Numbered from the stretch's first letter, positions 29,408-37,821 are shown. The stretch: 64,000 bases of DNA from Labrenzia sp. 011 (GCF_003075075.1 NZ_QCYM01000001.1:558001-622000), one strand, 5' to 3'. Notes: a model not told the origin generated them from the sequence alone. A program made the numbers and translations.

Positions 29408-29584
29408 CGCGTCGTTCACATCCTCGGCCCGGTCTCGGGACGGAATTTCAAAACGGGAAACCGATCTGGCGCCGTACCGGATGGTGACGAGCGGGAAGGG
29501 GCGTTGCCCTTCGGTGAAAAAGGCCGGTCACCTGCAGAGATTCGCGGCCCGTTTCACGATCGGTTCAATGGGCGTCCTTCCGGG

Positions 29585-30457
29585 TTACGGAAGTCTCTTG
29601 CCCAGGCGCCCGGCCAGATCCTGAATGAATTGATAGGCAACACGACCGGAGCGGCTGCCACGGGTGGTGGCCCATTCGAGCGCCTGCGCGCGCAGGTCTT
29701 CCGGGGAGATGTCCAGTTCGAAATGTCCCGCATAGCCGCGAACCATGTCGAGATAGTCTTCCTGGCTGCATTTGTGGAACCCGAGCCACAATCCGAACCG
29801 GTCGGAAAGCGAGACCTTTTCCTCGACCGCCTCGGCAGGGTTGATCGCGGTGGACCGTTCGTTCTCGATCATGTCCCTCGGCAGAAGATGGCGACGGTTG
29901 GAGGTCGCATAAAAGATCACGTTCTCCGGGCGTCCTTCAATGCCGCCTTCCAGAACCGCCTTCAGGGATTTGTAGGACGTGTCGTCATTGTCGAAGCTGA
30001 GATCGTCGCAAAATACGATGAAGCGGAAAGGCGCGGAGCGGATGACCGCCATGAGCCCGGGCAGGGATTCAATGTCTTCCCTGTGAATCTCGATCAGTTT
30101 CAATCCTGTGGAAGCGTTTTCCTGATTGATGGCCGCATGGGCCGCCTTGACCAGCGACGATTTTCCCATGCCGCGGGATCCCCAGAGAAGGGCATTGTTT
30201 GCGGGCAGTCCCTGTGCGAATCGTCTCGTGTTGTCGAGGAGCAGGTCTCTGACGCGCGATACCGCGCACAATAAGGTGATATCGACCCGGTTCACCTTTT
30301 TGACCGCGTGAAGCTCCCCCGGTTCGGGGACCCAGACGAAGGCATCGGCCTGCGTCCAGTCCGGGTTTTGCGCGGCAGCCGGAACCGCGCGACCGATAAG
30401 TTCGATCAACGTTTCCAGTTTTGCGTTCAATGCGGAAAGGTCGTTCGGTGCACTCAT
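29585..30457 (-). CDS. DUF815-family AAA-type ATPase
   Basis: A 290-residue ATP-binding protein of the DUF815 family, whose function is not established. Walker A is WGSRGMGKSSLVKA (about residue 95) and Walker B is FIVFCDDLSFD (about residue 150). The later RFGLWLGFHKCSQEDYLDMV segment is typical of the family. The frame is open to 30676, but ATG 30457 (MSAPNDLSALNAKLETLI) gives the family length and N-terminus. It is divergent from yajC. Confidence 0.83.
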   Translation of the reverse strand: MSAPNDLSALNAKLETLIELIGRAVPAAAQNPDWTQADAFVWVPEPGELHAVKKVNRVDITLLCAVSRVRDLLLDNTRRFAQGLPANNALLWGSRGMGKSSLVKAAHAAINQENASTGLKLIEIHREDIESLPGLMAVIRSAPFRFIVFCDDLSFDNDDTSYKSLKAVLEGGIEGRPENVIFYATSNRRHLLPRDMIENERSTAINPAEAVEEKVSLSDRFGLWLGFHKCSQEDYLDMVRGYAGHFELDISPEDLRAQALEWATTRGSRSGRVAYQFIQDLAGRLGKRLP

Positions 30458-30698
30458 TATTCTTGCAAGCCCCGTCAAAAAGGCCCATGTGAGGCCCAGA
30501 AGAAAGTCGCCGGAGGAGTAACACGGTCGGGGAAAGTCGAAAACGTCTGATATTCCCATACTGGTACGCCGGAAACAGCTTGCAAAGCTTGAATTGGGGC
30601 GTGTCGCCGTTATAGTCCCGCCACCAGAATTAGAGCGTTGAGGCCCCGGATCCGCGAATTGGACCTGCGGTGGCAAGAACGCCCCTTAGGAGAGTTGA

Positions 30699-31031
30699 AT
30701 GTTTATCACACCAGCCTATGCACAGACCGGCGGAATTGCGGGTCCGGAATTCCTTATGTCGCTGCTTCCGTTCGTGGCCATTTTCGCGATCATGTATTTC
30801 CTGATCATCCGGCCGCAGCGTCAGCGCGTGAAGCAGCACCAGGAAATGGTCTCCAACGTGCGTCGTGGCGACACTGTCGTGACGTCGGGCGGTCTGATCG
30901 GCAAGGTTGCCAAGGTTGTCGACGACGGCGAACTCCAGGTGGAGATCGGCGAAGGCGTGAAGGTTCGTGTCGTGCGCTCCATGGTTCAGGAAGTCCGTTC
31001 CAAATCCGAGCCTGCGAAAGACAACGCGTAA
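30699..31031 (+). CDS. yajC: Preprotein translocase subunit YajC
   Basis: A 110-residue accessory subunit of the Sec holotranslocon. One N-terminal membrane segment (FLMSLLPFVAIFAIMYFLII) is followed by the signature RPQRQRVKQHQEMVSNVRRG and a small beta-rich domain. AGGAG precedes ATG 30699. It heads the yajC-secD-secF group. Confidence 0.95.
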   Translation: MFITPAYAQTGGIAGPEFLMSLLPFVAIFAIMYFLIIRPQRQRVKQHQEMVSNVRRGDTVVTSGGLIGKVAKVVDDGELQVEIGEGVKVRVVRSMVQEVRSKSEPAKDNA

Positions 31032-31104
31032 GGCTTCAAGATCCGGATCTTATGAATTTGCCGGGCCGGTTCCCGACCGGCCTGGCTGCTTTTAAGGCTT
31101 GACC

Positions 31105-32715
31105 ATGCTCTATTTCGCTCGCTGGAAAATCGCACTGATCGCGCTTGTGGTTGCCGCCGGCATCCTCGCGACCCTGCCGAATTTCTTCTCCGCCAAACAA
31201 CTGGAAAGCTGGCCCGATTTTCTGCCGAAAAGCCAGATGGTTCTGGGGCTCGATCTTCAGGGCGGTGCCTATCTGCTCTACGAAGTGGACCAGGAAGACT
31301 ATATCCAGAAGCGCATGAAAGCGCTGGTCAGCGATATCCGCACGACGCTGCGCGAGGATCCGCGTATCGGCTATACCGGTCTCGGGGTGCAGGGGGATAC
31401 CGCGCAGGTGCGAATCCGGGACCTGACACGGCTTGAAGAGGCCGAAGAACGCCTTCAGCCGCTGGTCAATCCCCTGGTTTCCAATCTCTTCGGCGGCCAG
31501 CCGGTCAATGAATTCGAGATGAGTGCGACCGATGACGGTCTCGTGCGCTTCTCCTATACCGTACAGGGTCTTCAGGACCGGATGGCTGCCATCGTGCAGC
31601 AGTCCATCGAAGTCATCCGTCGACGTGTTGACGAAATCGGCACGACGGAGCCGAATATCCAGCGCCAGGGCACGGACCGGATTCTCGTCGAGGCACCGGG
31701 GGAAAGCGACCCCGAGCGACTGAAGGACCTGGTCGGCCAGACGGCTCAGCTCACGTTCCACATGGTTGATACGTCCATGTCCGGCGAACAGGCGATGCAG
31801 ACCCGTCCGCCGGTGGGGACCGTGGTCATGATGTCTGTCGACGATCCGCCGTTTCCCTATCTTCTCGAGGAAACGCCGCTGCTGTCCGGTGAGGACCTCG
31901 TGGACGCGCAGGTCAGTTTCGATCAGCGTTCCAACGAACCGGTTGTGAACTTTCGCTTCAACCAGTCCGGTGCGCGGAAATTCGCACTGGTAACGCAGCA
32001 GAACGTGAACCGTCCCTTCGCCATCGTGCTCGACGACGAGGTTATCTCCGCACCGGTGATCCGCGAACCGATCACCGGTGGCTCCGGTCAGATTTCCGGC
32101 AGTTTCACTGTCGAGGGCGCGAATGATCTGGCGGTTCTGCTGAGGGCGGGCGCTCTGCCTGCCAAGCTAACCGTGATCGAGGAAAGGTCCATCGGACCGG
32201 GTCTCGGTGCCGACTCGATCGAGGCGGGCAAGCTGGCCTCGATCATTGGCGGTGCGCTGGTGATCGTGTTCATGATACTCGCCTATGGCCGTTTCGGCAT
32301 CATCGCCGATCTGGCGCTCATGGCGAACATCTTCCTGATCTTCGGCGCCCTGACATTCCTGCAGGCAACGCTGACCTTGCCCGGCATCGCCGGTATCGTT
32401 CTGACCATCGGCATGGCCGTCGACGCCAATGTGCTGATTTTCGAACGTATCCGCGAAGAGGCAAGGGCGGGCAGATCGGCGGTATCCGCTATCGATGCCG
32501 GTTACAGCAGGGCACTCGGAACCATTCTGGATGCCAATATCACCACCCTGATAGCGGCGGTCATTCTGTTCCAGCTCGGTTCGGGGCCTGTCCGCGGCTT
32601 CGCCGTGACCCTGGCCATCGGGATCTTCACCACTGTCTTCTCAGCCTTCACGTTCAGCCGGTTGCTCGTGGCCCTTTGGGTTCGCCGTCGCCGTCCGTCC
32701 AAGTTGCCGATATGA
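31105..32715 (+). CDS. secD: Protein translocase subunit SecD
   Basis: A 536-residue RND-like membrane protein which, with SecF, uses the proton gradient to complete protein export. It has an N-terminal membrane segment, the QMVLGLDLQGGAYLLYEVD signature, a large periplasmic P1 region, and the C-terminal six-segment half with IGMAVDANVLIFERIREEA. An upstream TTG at 31099 is in frame, but ATG 31105 follows AAGG properly. It precedes secF by 16 bases. Confidence 0.96.
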   Translation: MLYFARWKIALIALVVAAGILATLPNFFSAKQLESWPDFLPKSQMVLGLDLQGGAYLLYEVDQEDYIQKRMKALVSDIRTTLREDPRIGYTGLGVQGDTAQVRIRDLTRLEEAEERLQPLVNPLVSNLFGGQPVNEFEMSATDDGLVRFSYTVQGLQDRMAAIVQQSIEVIRRRVDEIGTTEPNIQRQGTDRILVEAPGESDPERLKDLVGQTAQLTFHMVDTSMSGEQAMQTRPPVGTVVMMSVDDPPFPYLLEETPLLSGEDLVDAQVSFDQRSNEPVVNFRFNQSGARKFALVTQQNVNRPFAIVLDDEVISAPVIREPITGGSGQISGSFTVEGANDLAVLLRAGALPAKLTVIEERSIGPGLGADSIEAGKLASIIGGALVIVFMILAYGRFGIIADLALMANIFLIFGALTFLQATLTLPGIAGIVLTIGMAVDANVLIFERIREEARAGRSAVSAIDAGYSRALGTILDANITTLIAAVILFQLGSGPVRGFAVTLAIGIFTTVFSAFTFSRLLVALWVRRRRPSKLPI

Positions 32716-32731
32716 TCCGGGAGAATAACCA

Positions 32732-33682
32732 ATGTTGCTGAGACTTGTTCCGGACAATACCAACATCAGGTTCATGTGGCTGCGGAAGCTGAGCTTTCCG
32801 GTTTCCATCGTGCTGGTTCTGGCTTCGCTTGCCGGCTTCTTCCTGATCGGCCTGAACTACGGCATCGACTTCAAGGGCGGCACGATCATCGAGATCAAGA
32901 CCGACGGGCCGGCCGACATCGGCGCCATACGCTCGCAACTGTCGTCTCTGAACCTCGGTGATGTGCAGGTGCAGGAATTCGGCGGTTCGGACGACATCCT
33001 GATCCGCGTCGAGGAACAGCCGGGCGGCGAGCTTGCCCAGCAATCCGTCGTGTCCCGCGTTCGCACGATCTTCGAGGGACAGAATGTCGATTTCCGCCGC
33101 GTTGAAGTGGTCGGGCCGCGCGTGTCCAGCGAACTGGCCCGGGCCGGAGCCATCGCGGTTGGTGCGTCCCTGCTGGCGATTCTTTTCTATATCTGGTTCC
33201 GCTTCGAATGGCAGTTCGCCGTTGGCGCCATCCTGACGACGGCGAACGACGTGGTCATAACGATCGGGCTGTTCGTTCTGCTGCATCTGGATTTTTCCCT
33301 CTCCAGCATCGCGGCAGTGCTGACGATTATTGGGTATTCGCTCAACGATACCGTGGTCATCTATGACCGGATCCGGGAGAATCTGCGCAAATACAAGAAG
33401 CGTCCGCTCACCGAACTGCTCGACATGTCGATCAACGAAACCCTGTCGCGCACGACGATGACCTCGGTCACCACGCTACTGGCTCTGATCGCGCTTTACG
33501 TCTTCGGTGGCGAAGTGATCCGGTCCTTCACCCTGGCCATGATTTTCGGCATCGTGATCGGCACATACTCGTCGATTTTCCTTGCCGCACCGTTCCTGAT
33601 CCTCTTCAACCTCCGAGAGGATGCCATGACGCCCAAGGACGATGACGGGGACAAGAAAACAGACGCAGAGGCAACGGCCTGA
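32732..33682 (+). CDS. secF: Protein translocase subunit SecF
   Basis: A 316-residue partner of SecD. It shows the NYGIDFKGGTIIEIKT signature, membrane segments, and the GYSLNDTVVIYDRIRENLRK motif that parallels SecD. Its Asp/Asn residues in this motif belong to the proton path. It lies 16 bases after secD, and the Mth938-domain gene follows 11 bases after its stop, so that gene is almost certainly in the same operon. Confidence 0.96.
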   Translation: MLLRLVPDNTNIRFMWLRKLSFPVSIVLVLASLAGFFLIGLNYGIDFKGGTIIEIKTDGPADIGAIRSQLSSLNLGDVQVQEFGGSDDILIRVEEQPGGELAQQSVVSRVRTIFEGQNVDFRRVEVVGPRVSSELARAGAIAVGASLLAILFYIWFRFEWQFAVGAILTTANDVVITIGLFVLLHLDFSLSSIAAVLTIIGYSLNDTVVIYDRIRENLRKYKKRPLTELLDMSINETLSRTTMTSVTTLLALIALYVFGGEVIRSFTLAMIFGIVIGTYSSIFLAAPFLILFNLREDAMTPKDDDGDKKTDAEATA

Positions 33683-33693
33683 GGATAGGGGCA

Positions 33694-34071
33694 ATGGAAA
33701 TCCGGAATGCGCATTTTCCGGGCCGGGCGCCGATCGATGCCTATGGCAACGGCGGCTTCCGGTTTGCCCAGATGTCCCACCTGGGATCGCTGTTGTGCGT
33801 CCCGAGCGGGATATACGGCTGGAACCTGACAGATCCGTCCGAGTTCACACTGGAAGCCTTTTCCAGGGTCTTCGAGGAGACCGACGACATTGAAGTGCTT
33901 CTCGTGGGGACCGGAAAGGAGCTGACACCTCTGCCGGCCGCGTTAAGGGACAAATGCCGTGAATTCGGAATATTGGCCGACCCGATGTCGACCGGGGCCG
34001 CCGTTCGCACATTCAATGTGCTTTTGTCCGAAAACCGGGCGGTGGCCACTGCGCTTCTGGCAGTGGAGTGA
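33694..34071 (+). CDS. Mth938-domain protein (DUF498; bacterial relative of NDUFAF3)
   Basis: A 125-residue protein of the Mth938/DUF498 family. Human NDUFAF3, an assembly factor of mitochondrial complex I, belongs to this family. The family core is visible as VLLVGTGKELTPLP and the PMSTGAAVRTFNVLLSENR end. It has no membrane segment. It is 11 bases after secF and about 30 bases ahead of a gene related to NDUFAF6, another complex I assembly factor. The bacterial function is not established; a role in membrane-complex assembly coupled to Sec is an inference. Confidence 0.85.
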   Translation: MEIRNAHFPGRAPIDAYGNGGFRFAQMSHLGSLLCVPSGIYGWNLTDPSEFTLEAFSRVFEETDDIEVLLVGTGKELTPLPAALRDKCREFGILADPMSTGAAVRTFNVLLSENRAVATALLAVE

Positions 34072-34099
34072 CCGCTGAGCAAGGGCCATATGAGGGCCT

Positions 34100-34951
34100 A
34101 TGACCACCGATTTTGAACATGCTGCCGATGTGGTGCGCCGATTCGACCGGGATCGTTACCTGAGTGCGCTGCTGGCGCCCGAGGCTCATCGCGACGCCCT
34201 TATGGCGCTATATGCCTTCAATGCCGAACTGGGCCGTATCCGGGAAATCGTCTCCGAGCCTCTTCCGGGCGAAGTTCGCCTGCAATGGTGGCGCGATCTT
34301 CTGGAAGGGACGGAACATGGGGCAGCCGCGGCCAATCCGGTCGCGAACGCTCTCTTGAGAACGATCGAAAGATACAATCTGCCGGCCAGGGCGCTCGTTG
34401 CAATGACCGAGGCAAGGATCTTCGATCTTTACAATGATCCCATGCCCGACCTCAACGACCTGGAAGGCTATACGGGAGAAACCGTGTCCGGGCTGTTTCA
34501 GCTTGGCTGCCTGGTCCTCAACGACGGCAAAGACGCGGGAACCGCGACAGCTGCCGGACATGCCGGAGTCGCCTACGGCCTGACCGGCCTGATGCGGGCC
34601 CTGCCATGGCATGCGGCGCGCAGGCAGATGTATCTGCCGGGAGATGTCTGCACCCGCCACAATCTCGATCCGGAAACCGTCTTCCAAGGAAAAACCTCCC
34701 CGGAACTCGAAGCTGTCCTGGCGGAAATGCGCGGCCATGCCCGCCATCATCTCAAACGCGTCAGACAGGCCGCTTCCGACGTGCCCGCAAAGTGTCAGGC
34801 CGCCTTTCTTCCGCTCGTGCTGGCCGAGCCGTTCCTGAAAAAACTCGAAGTTGCCGGGTTCGACCCGCTTCAGCAGATTGCCGAAATCTCCCAGCTGCGC
34901 CGTCAGTGGATCCTGTGGCGCGCGTCCGGCAATGTTTTCGGCAGGGTCTGA
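34100..34951 (+). CDS. Squalene/phytoene synthase-like protein without Asp-rich motifs (NDUFAF6-like)
   Basis: A 283-residue protein with the isoprenoid synthase fold of the squalene/phytoene synthase family, shown by LMALYAFNAELGRIREIV, LQWWRDLLEG and AGVAYGLTGLMRALPWHA. In true head-to-head synthases the corresponding sites hold two Asp-rich DxxxD motifs; here the first reads AELGRIRE and the second LMRALPWHA, so catalysis on prenyl diphosphates looks unlikely. The mitochondrial complex I factor NDUFAF6 is a member of this family with the same loss. It directly follows the NDUFAF3 relative. A true carotenoid or hopanoid synthase cannot be entirely excluded. Confidence 0.8.
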   Translation: MTTDFEHAADVVRRFDRDRYLSALLAPEAHRDALMALYAFNAELGRIREIVSEPLPGEVRLQWWRDLLEGTEHGAAAANPVANALLRTIERYNLPARALVAMTEARIFDLYNDPMPDLNDLEGYTGETVSGLFQLGCLVLNDGKDAGTATAAGHAGVAYGLTGLMRALPWHAARRQMYLPGDVCTRHNLDPETVFQGKTSPELEAVLAEMRGHARHHLKRVRQAASDVPAKCQAAFLPLVLAEPFLKKLEVAGFDPLQQIAEISQLRRQWILWRASGNVFGRV

Positions 34952-35016
34952 GACGACCCTGCCGAACACGCGCACCGGTTTTCAGACAGGAAAGACCCGC
35001 CGGAGTGCTCGGGGTG

Positions 35017-36435
35017 CTATTCCGCCGCAGCCGGCCTGAACGCCAGCTCTGATCGCCAGGCGTCGAAATCGGCCTTTGCCCTGCAGGTCAAGGCGAGTTT
35101 CTTCGCCCTGGTTTTGTCCTTGCCCTTCAGCCGCTTTCCGGCGTCGTCAGTCCTGGGAGCCTCAACAGGGGGAAACAGCCCGAAATTGACGTTCATCGGC
35201 TGGAAGGATCCCGGTTTCCCGGCCCCGTCCTGCCGAACGATATGACCTCCGGTGATATGCCCCAGCAGCGCGCCCATTGCCGTGGTGACAGGGGGAGGAA
35301 GGATCTCCCGTCCACGCGCTTCCGCGACTGCGAAGAGACCGGCCATGCATCCGACACTGCACGATTCCACGTAGCCTTCGCAGCCGGTGATCTGGCCGGC
35401 GAACCGCAGACGCGGATCGGCCTTCAGCCGCAGCGTCCCGTCGAGCACTTTCGGGGAATTCAGGAAGGTGTTTCTGTGCAGCCCCCCAAGACGTGCGAAA
35501 CGGGCGTTTTCGAGCCCGGGTATCATCTTGAGGATCTCGGCTTGGGCGCCGTATTTCAGTTTGGTCTGGAAGCCGACAATATTGTAAAGCGTACCGAGGG
35601 CATTGTCCTGCCGCAGTTGCACCACCGCGTAGGGTTTGACCGTCGGATTATGGGCATTTGTCAGGCCCATTGGCTTCATCGGCCCGTGGCGCAGGGTCTC
35701 CCGACCGCGGGCTGCCATGATCTCGATCGGCAGGCAGCCGTCGAAATACGGCGTGTCAGCTTCCCATTCCTTGAAATCCGCGGTGTCACCGGCAATCAGC
35801 GCATCGATGAAAGCGTCATACTGCTCCTTGTCCAGCGGACAATTGAGGTAGTCCTTGCCGGTGCCTCCCGGACCGACCTTGTCATAACGGGACTGGAACC
35901 AGGCCTTGCTCAGGTCAACCGAATCGAAATGTACGATCGGTGCGATCGCGTCGAAGAAAGCGAGCGCATCTTCGCCACTCTTTTCCAGAATTGCCTTTGA
36001 CAGGGCCGGTGACGTCAGCGGACCGGTCGCGATAATCACATTGGACCAGTCTTCGGGCGGCAACGTGTCAATTTCACCGCGCTCGATGGTGATTCCCGGA
36101 TGTTCTTCGAGCGATTGCGTAACGGCATTGGAGAAGCCATCACGATCGACCGCCAGAGCACTGCCGGCCGGCACCTGATGCGCATCGGCGCAGGACATGA
36201 TCAGAGAATCGAGCTGACGCAACTCGTGATGGATGAGGCCGACCGCATTCTGTTCCGAATCGTCGGAGCGAAAGGAATTCGAACAGACGAGTTCCGCGAG
36301 CCCGTCGGTCTGATGGGCCTCGGTTTTCCGGACCGGCCGCATTTCATGCAGCACCACCTCAAGTCCGGCTTGAGCGATCTGCCAGGCAGCCTCGGAACCG
36401 GCGAGGCCGCCGCCAATTACATGAATGGGTGTCAT
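35017..36435 (-). CDS. trmFO: tRNA (uracil-5-)-methyltransferase TrmFO
   Basis: A 472-residue folate/FAD-dependent methyltransferase that makes m5U54 in tRNA using methylenetetrahydrofolate. It begins [19 protein letters not shown], the FAD-binding motif, and includes [11 protein letters not shown] and [18 protein letters not shown] with the catalytic cysteine, plus [15 protein letters not shown] 36435 matches the family N-terminus. It is convergent with the NDUFAF6-like gene. Confidence 0.95.
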   Translation of the reverse strand: MTPIHVIGGGLAGSEAAWQIAQAGLEVVLHEMRPVRKTEAHQTDGLAELVCSNSFRSDDSEQNAVGLIHHELRQLDSLIMSCADAHQVPAGSALAVDRDGFSNAVTQSLEEHPGITIERGEIDTLPPEDWSNVIIATGPLTSPALSKAILEKSGEDALAFFDAIAPIVHFDSVDLSKAWFQSRYDKVGPGGTGKDYLNCPLDKEQYDAFIDALIAGDTADFKEWEADTPYFDGCLPIEIMAARGRETLRHGPMKPMGLTNAHNPTVKPYAVVQLRQDNALGTLYNIVGFQTKLKYGAQAEILKMIPGLENARFARLGGLHRNTFLNSPKVLDGTLRLKADPRLRFAGQITGCEGYVESCSVGCMAGLFAVAEARGREILPPPVTTAMGALLGHITGGHIVRQDGAGKPGSFQPMNVNFGLFPPVEAPRTDDAGKRLKGKDKTRAKKLALTCRAKADFDAWRSELAFRPAAAE

Positions 36436-36777
36436 TGACCGTCCTTGGAAGCTTTTCCGGCGGTCCGTTTCAGCCCATGGCTGCCGGAACCGCGGACCCT
36501 TGTCCTGTGGCGTGTTGTGTTCAAACGAATTCCTGGATGTGGCAGGAGACCCGGAAACCCGAGTCTGCAGTTACCCTGCCGATCGGGCGGGAGCCACAGG
36601 GAACCCGATTTAACGCAAACATGCTCTGACGGACCTGATTACAGGCAATGAATGCGAGCCGCAACGATTTCTCGGAATTGCGGGGAATGCGTCGGTACGG
36701 AGACATGCCGAGGTAAGGCCTTGCCGTACCCCGGGAGGATCATATGGCGCGCAGGTTCCGGTTGCCGGTCCGGGCAA
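36436..36777. other. Upstream region of trmFO, with an inverted repeat
   Basis: A gene-free stretch of about 340 bases that should hold the trmFO promoter. It contains one inverted repeat, GGTACGG at 36694-36700 matched by CCGTACC at 36724-36730, with an inner near-palindrome (GGTAAGGCCTTGCC). A partial GGGAGGAT at 36733-36740 resembles the loop motif of the hairpins to its right but is not enclosed in a clear stem. No open frame is convincing. Confidence 0.4.
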
Positions 36778-36815
36778 TAAAAAAACACCTGCCGGAGGGA
36801 GGATTCCGGCAGGTG
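36778..36815 (-). terminator. Intrinsic terminator whose loop carries TCCTCCC
   Basis: On the minus strand, a perfect 11-base-pair stem (36805-36815 with 36786-36796) with loop ATCCTCCC is followed by a run of seven T (36779-36785). It ends the transcript of the DUF1127 gene at 36896-37045. The loop is a shortened form of the CCTCCTCCC motif found in four neighbouring hairpins, so this terminator is probably the 3' hairpin of a CcsR-like RNA. Confidence 0.85.
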
Positions 36816-36824
36816 CTCTTTAAA

Positions 36825-36845
36825 CTCCGCGCATAATACGCGGAG
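36825..36845 (-). ncRNA. Short hairpin in the 3' region of the first DUF1127 transcript
   Basis: A perfect seven-base-pair stem (CTCCGCG with CGCGGAG) with a seven-base AT-rich loop, between the two CCTCC-type hairpins of the first locus. Its loop lacks the CCTCC motif, so it may be a spacer structure or an RNA processing signal. Confidence 0.45.
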
Positions 36846-36851
36846 ATATAC

Positions 36852-36885
36852 AGCCAGAAGGTTGGGAGGAGGAACCCTTCCGGCT
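36852..36885 (-). ncRNA. CcsR/cuckoo-type hairpin with exact CCTCCTCCC loop
   Basis: On the minus strand this folds into a stem of about 11 pairs (one mismatch, one bulge) whose nine-base loop is exactly CCTCCTCCC (36864-36872). It lies ten bases after the stop of a DUF1127 gene and is followed by a terminator. CcsR RNAs of Rhodobacter sphaeroides have the same organisation: a DUF1127 gene followed by small RNAs with hairpin loops carrying this motif, made under stress. The identification is by structure and context only. Confidence 0.72.
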
Positions 36886-36895
36886 ATCAGTTGAC

Positions 36896-37045
36896 TTATT
36901 TTGCGGACATGCGTGCGTAGCGAGCAATGTCGGTACGGGCAATGCCCAGGTCGTCCAGTTCACGGTTGGACAGACTGGAGAGCTCGTCATAGGTCTGACG
37001 GAAGCGCTTCCAGTTATTGAATTTGCGAACTACGGAATCGATCAT
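36896..37045 (-). CDS. DUF1127 small basic protein (first copy)
   Basis: A 49-residue protein, too short to be found by length alone. It translates as MIDSVVRKFNNWKRFRQTYD, then ELSSLSNRELDDLGIARTDI, then ARYARMSAK. The Leu-Ser-Asn-Arg-Glu-Leu-Asp-Asp-Leu-Gly-Ile core is the DUF1127 (YjiS-like) signature. AAAGG lies about ten bases before ATG 37045. In Rhodobacter a DUF1127 protein (CcaF1) is encoded just before CcsR small RNAs and affects their maturation; the same order is seen here. The paralogue at 37479-37631 is similar but clearly divergent. Confidence 0.92.
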   Translation of the reverse strand: MIDSVVRKFNNWKRFRQTYDELSSLSNRELDDLGIARTDIARYARMSAK

Positions 37046-37199
37046 TGGTTAGGCCTTTCGCTATCTCATGGCCACGGCACCGCGGATCGGCGTTTGGCCC
37101 ATGCATCTCTTACGGTTTTGAAGATAGTGTTTTTGTGCACTGCAAGGTAGATGCTAAAACGCGAAGCAGCTATGCATGAAACGCAGATTAACAACCGAT

Positions 37200-37243
37200 T
37201 AATTACCTCGAAAAGAGGTAATTACCATGCGTAAATCGCATGG
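37200..37243. repeat. Two adjacent inverted repeats between the DUF1127 loci
   Basis: A perfect ten-base inverted repeat (37200-37209 with 37215-37224, loop GAAAA) is immediately followed by a seven-base one (37225-37231 with 37237-37243, loop TAAAT). They lie upstream of the first DUF1127 gene, in a stretch without coding sequence. They could be part of a regulatory region, a small RNA, or act as operator-like elements. Confidence 0.55.
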
Positions 37244-37340
37244 CGGGACGAAAGGTATCTCGCACATGCGAAAGGGTGCCCGGTCCCTCATGGTCCGGTT
37301 GGTGACGTGCGGATGAAACGTTATAGAGAATGCAATGCAG

Positions 37341-37387
37341 AAAAACGAACGCCCGCCAGCGGGAGGAGGTGCTGACGGGCGTCGTTT
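37341..37387 (-). terminator. Terminator hairpin with CCTCCTCCC loop (second DUF1127 locus)
   Basis: On the minus strand this is a long stem of about 16 pairs with one mismatch and one bulge, with a ten-base loop ACCTCCTCCC (37361-37370). A run of five T follows (37341-37345). It is the last of three CCTCC hairpins downstream of the DUF1127 gene at 37479, so it ends that transcription unit and may be the 3' end of the terminal CcsR-like RNA. Confidence 0.82.
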
Positions 37388-37394
37388 CGACGTG

Positions 37395-37420
37395 GCAGGG
37401 CTGGGAGGAGGATGCCCTGC
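37395..37420 (-). ncRNA. CcsR/cuckoo-type hairpin B
   Basis: A perfect seven-base-pair stem (GCAGGGC with GCCCTGC) encloses a 12-base loop which on the minus strand reads ATCCTCCTCCCA. The 18-base core (37399-37416) is identical to the core of the next hairpin (37437-37454), so the two arose by duplication. See the neighbouring DUF1127 gene for the context that supports a CcsR-like identity. Confidence 0.7.
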
Positions 37421-37428
37421 GTGTCACA

Positions 37429-37462
37429 CGTCCGTTGGCTGGGAGGAGGATGCCTCGGGACG
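37429..37462 (-). ncRNA. CcsR/cuckoo-type hairpin C
   Basis: A stem of about ten pairs with a small internal loop encloses the same 12-base loop as hairpin B, with CCTCCTCCC at 37441-37449 on the minus strand. It begins 16 bases after the stop of the second DUF1127 gene. The motif is complementary to Shine-Dalgarno sequences, which is how such RNAs could act, although pairing targets cannot be told from this window. Confidence 0.7.
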
Positions 37463-37478
37463 CGATCTCTGAATTCTG

Positions 37479-37631
37479 TTAGCCGTTGCTGGAACGGCGT
37501 GCGACAAAATGAATGTCGCTGCGGTTGATGCCAAGATCAGACAGTTCACGGGTAGACAGACGCGACAGTTCGTCGACTGCACGACGGTAGCTAACCCAGT
37601 TGCTGTACTTCTGACGCACAGTATCAAACAT
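37479..37631 (-). CDS. DUF1127 small basic protein (second copy)
   Basis: A 50-residue protein that translates as MFDTVRQKYSNWVSYRRAVD, then ELSRLSTRELSDLGINRSDI, then HFVARRSSNG. It has the DUF1127 core (LSTRELSDLGI). AAGGA precedes ATG 37631 by six bases. It is followed on the same strand by three CCTCCTCCC hairpins, the last with a terminator, which repeats the gene-plus-RNA unit seen at 36778-37045. It lies downstream of uvrA but with a gap of over 230 bases that should contain its own promoter. Confidence 0.92.
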   Translation of the reverse strand: MFDTVRQKYSNWVSYRRAVDELSRLSTRELSDLGINRSDIHFVARRSSNG

Positions 37632-37821
37632 TTTTTGTTCCTTATTAGGCAGGGCGCCGATGCGTCCTCGCCGTTTGCTGATTTAGGATATAATTCAGAG
37701 GGTAAAATAAAAGAAGTGCTATCTCTGCATGCCTGACATGCGCGTGGTGCAATGCAGCAAAAAATCGGTGAGAATACGCCCGGAATTGCGGAAATGCGCG
37801 GAAAAACATCATGGTAGAAAT

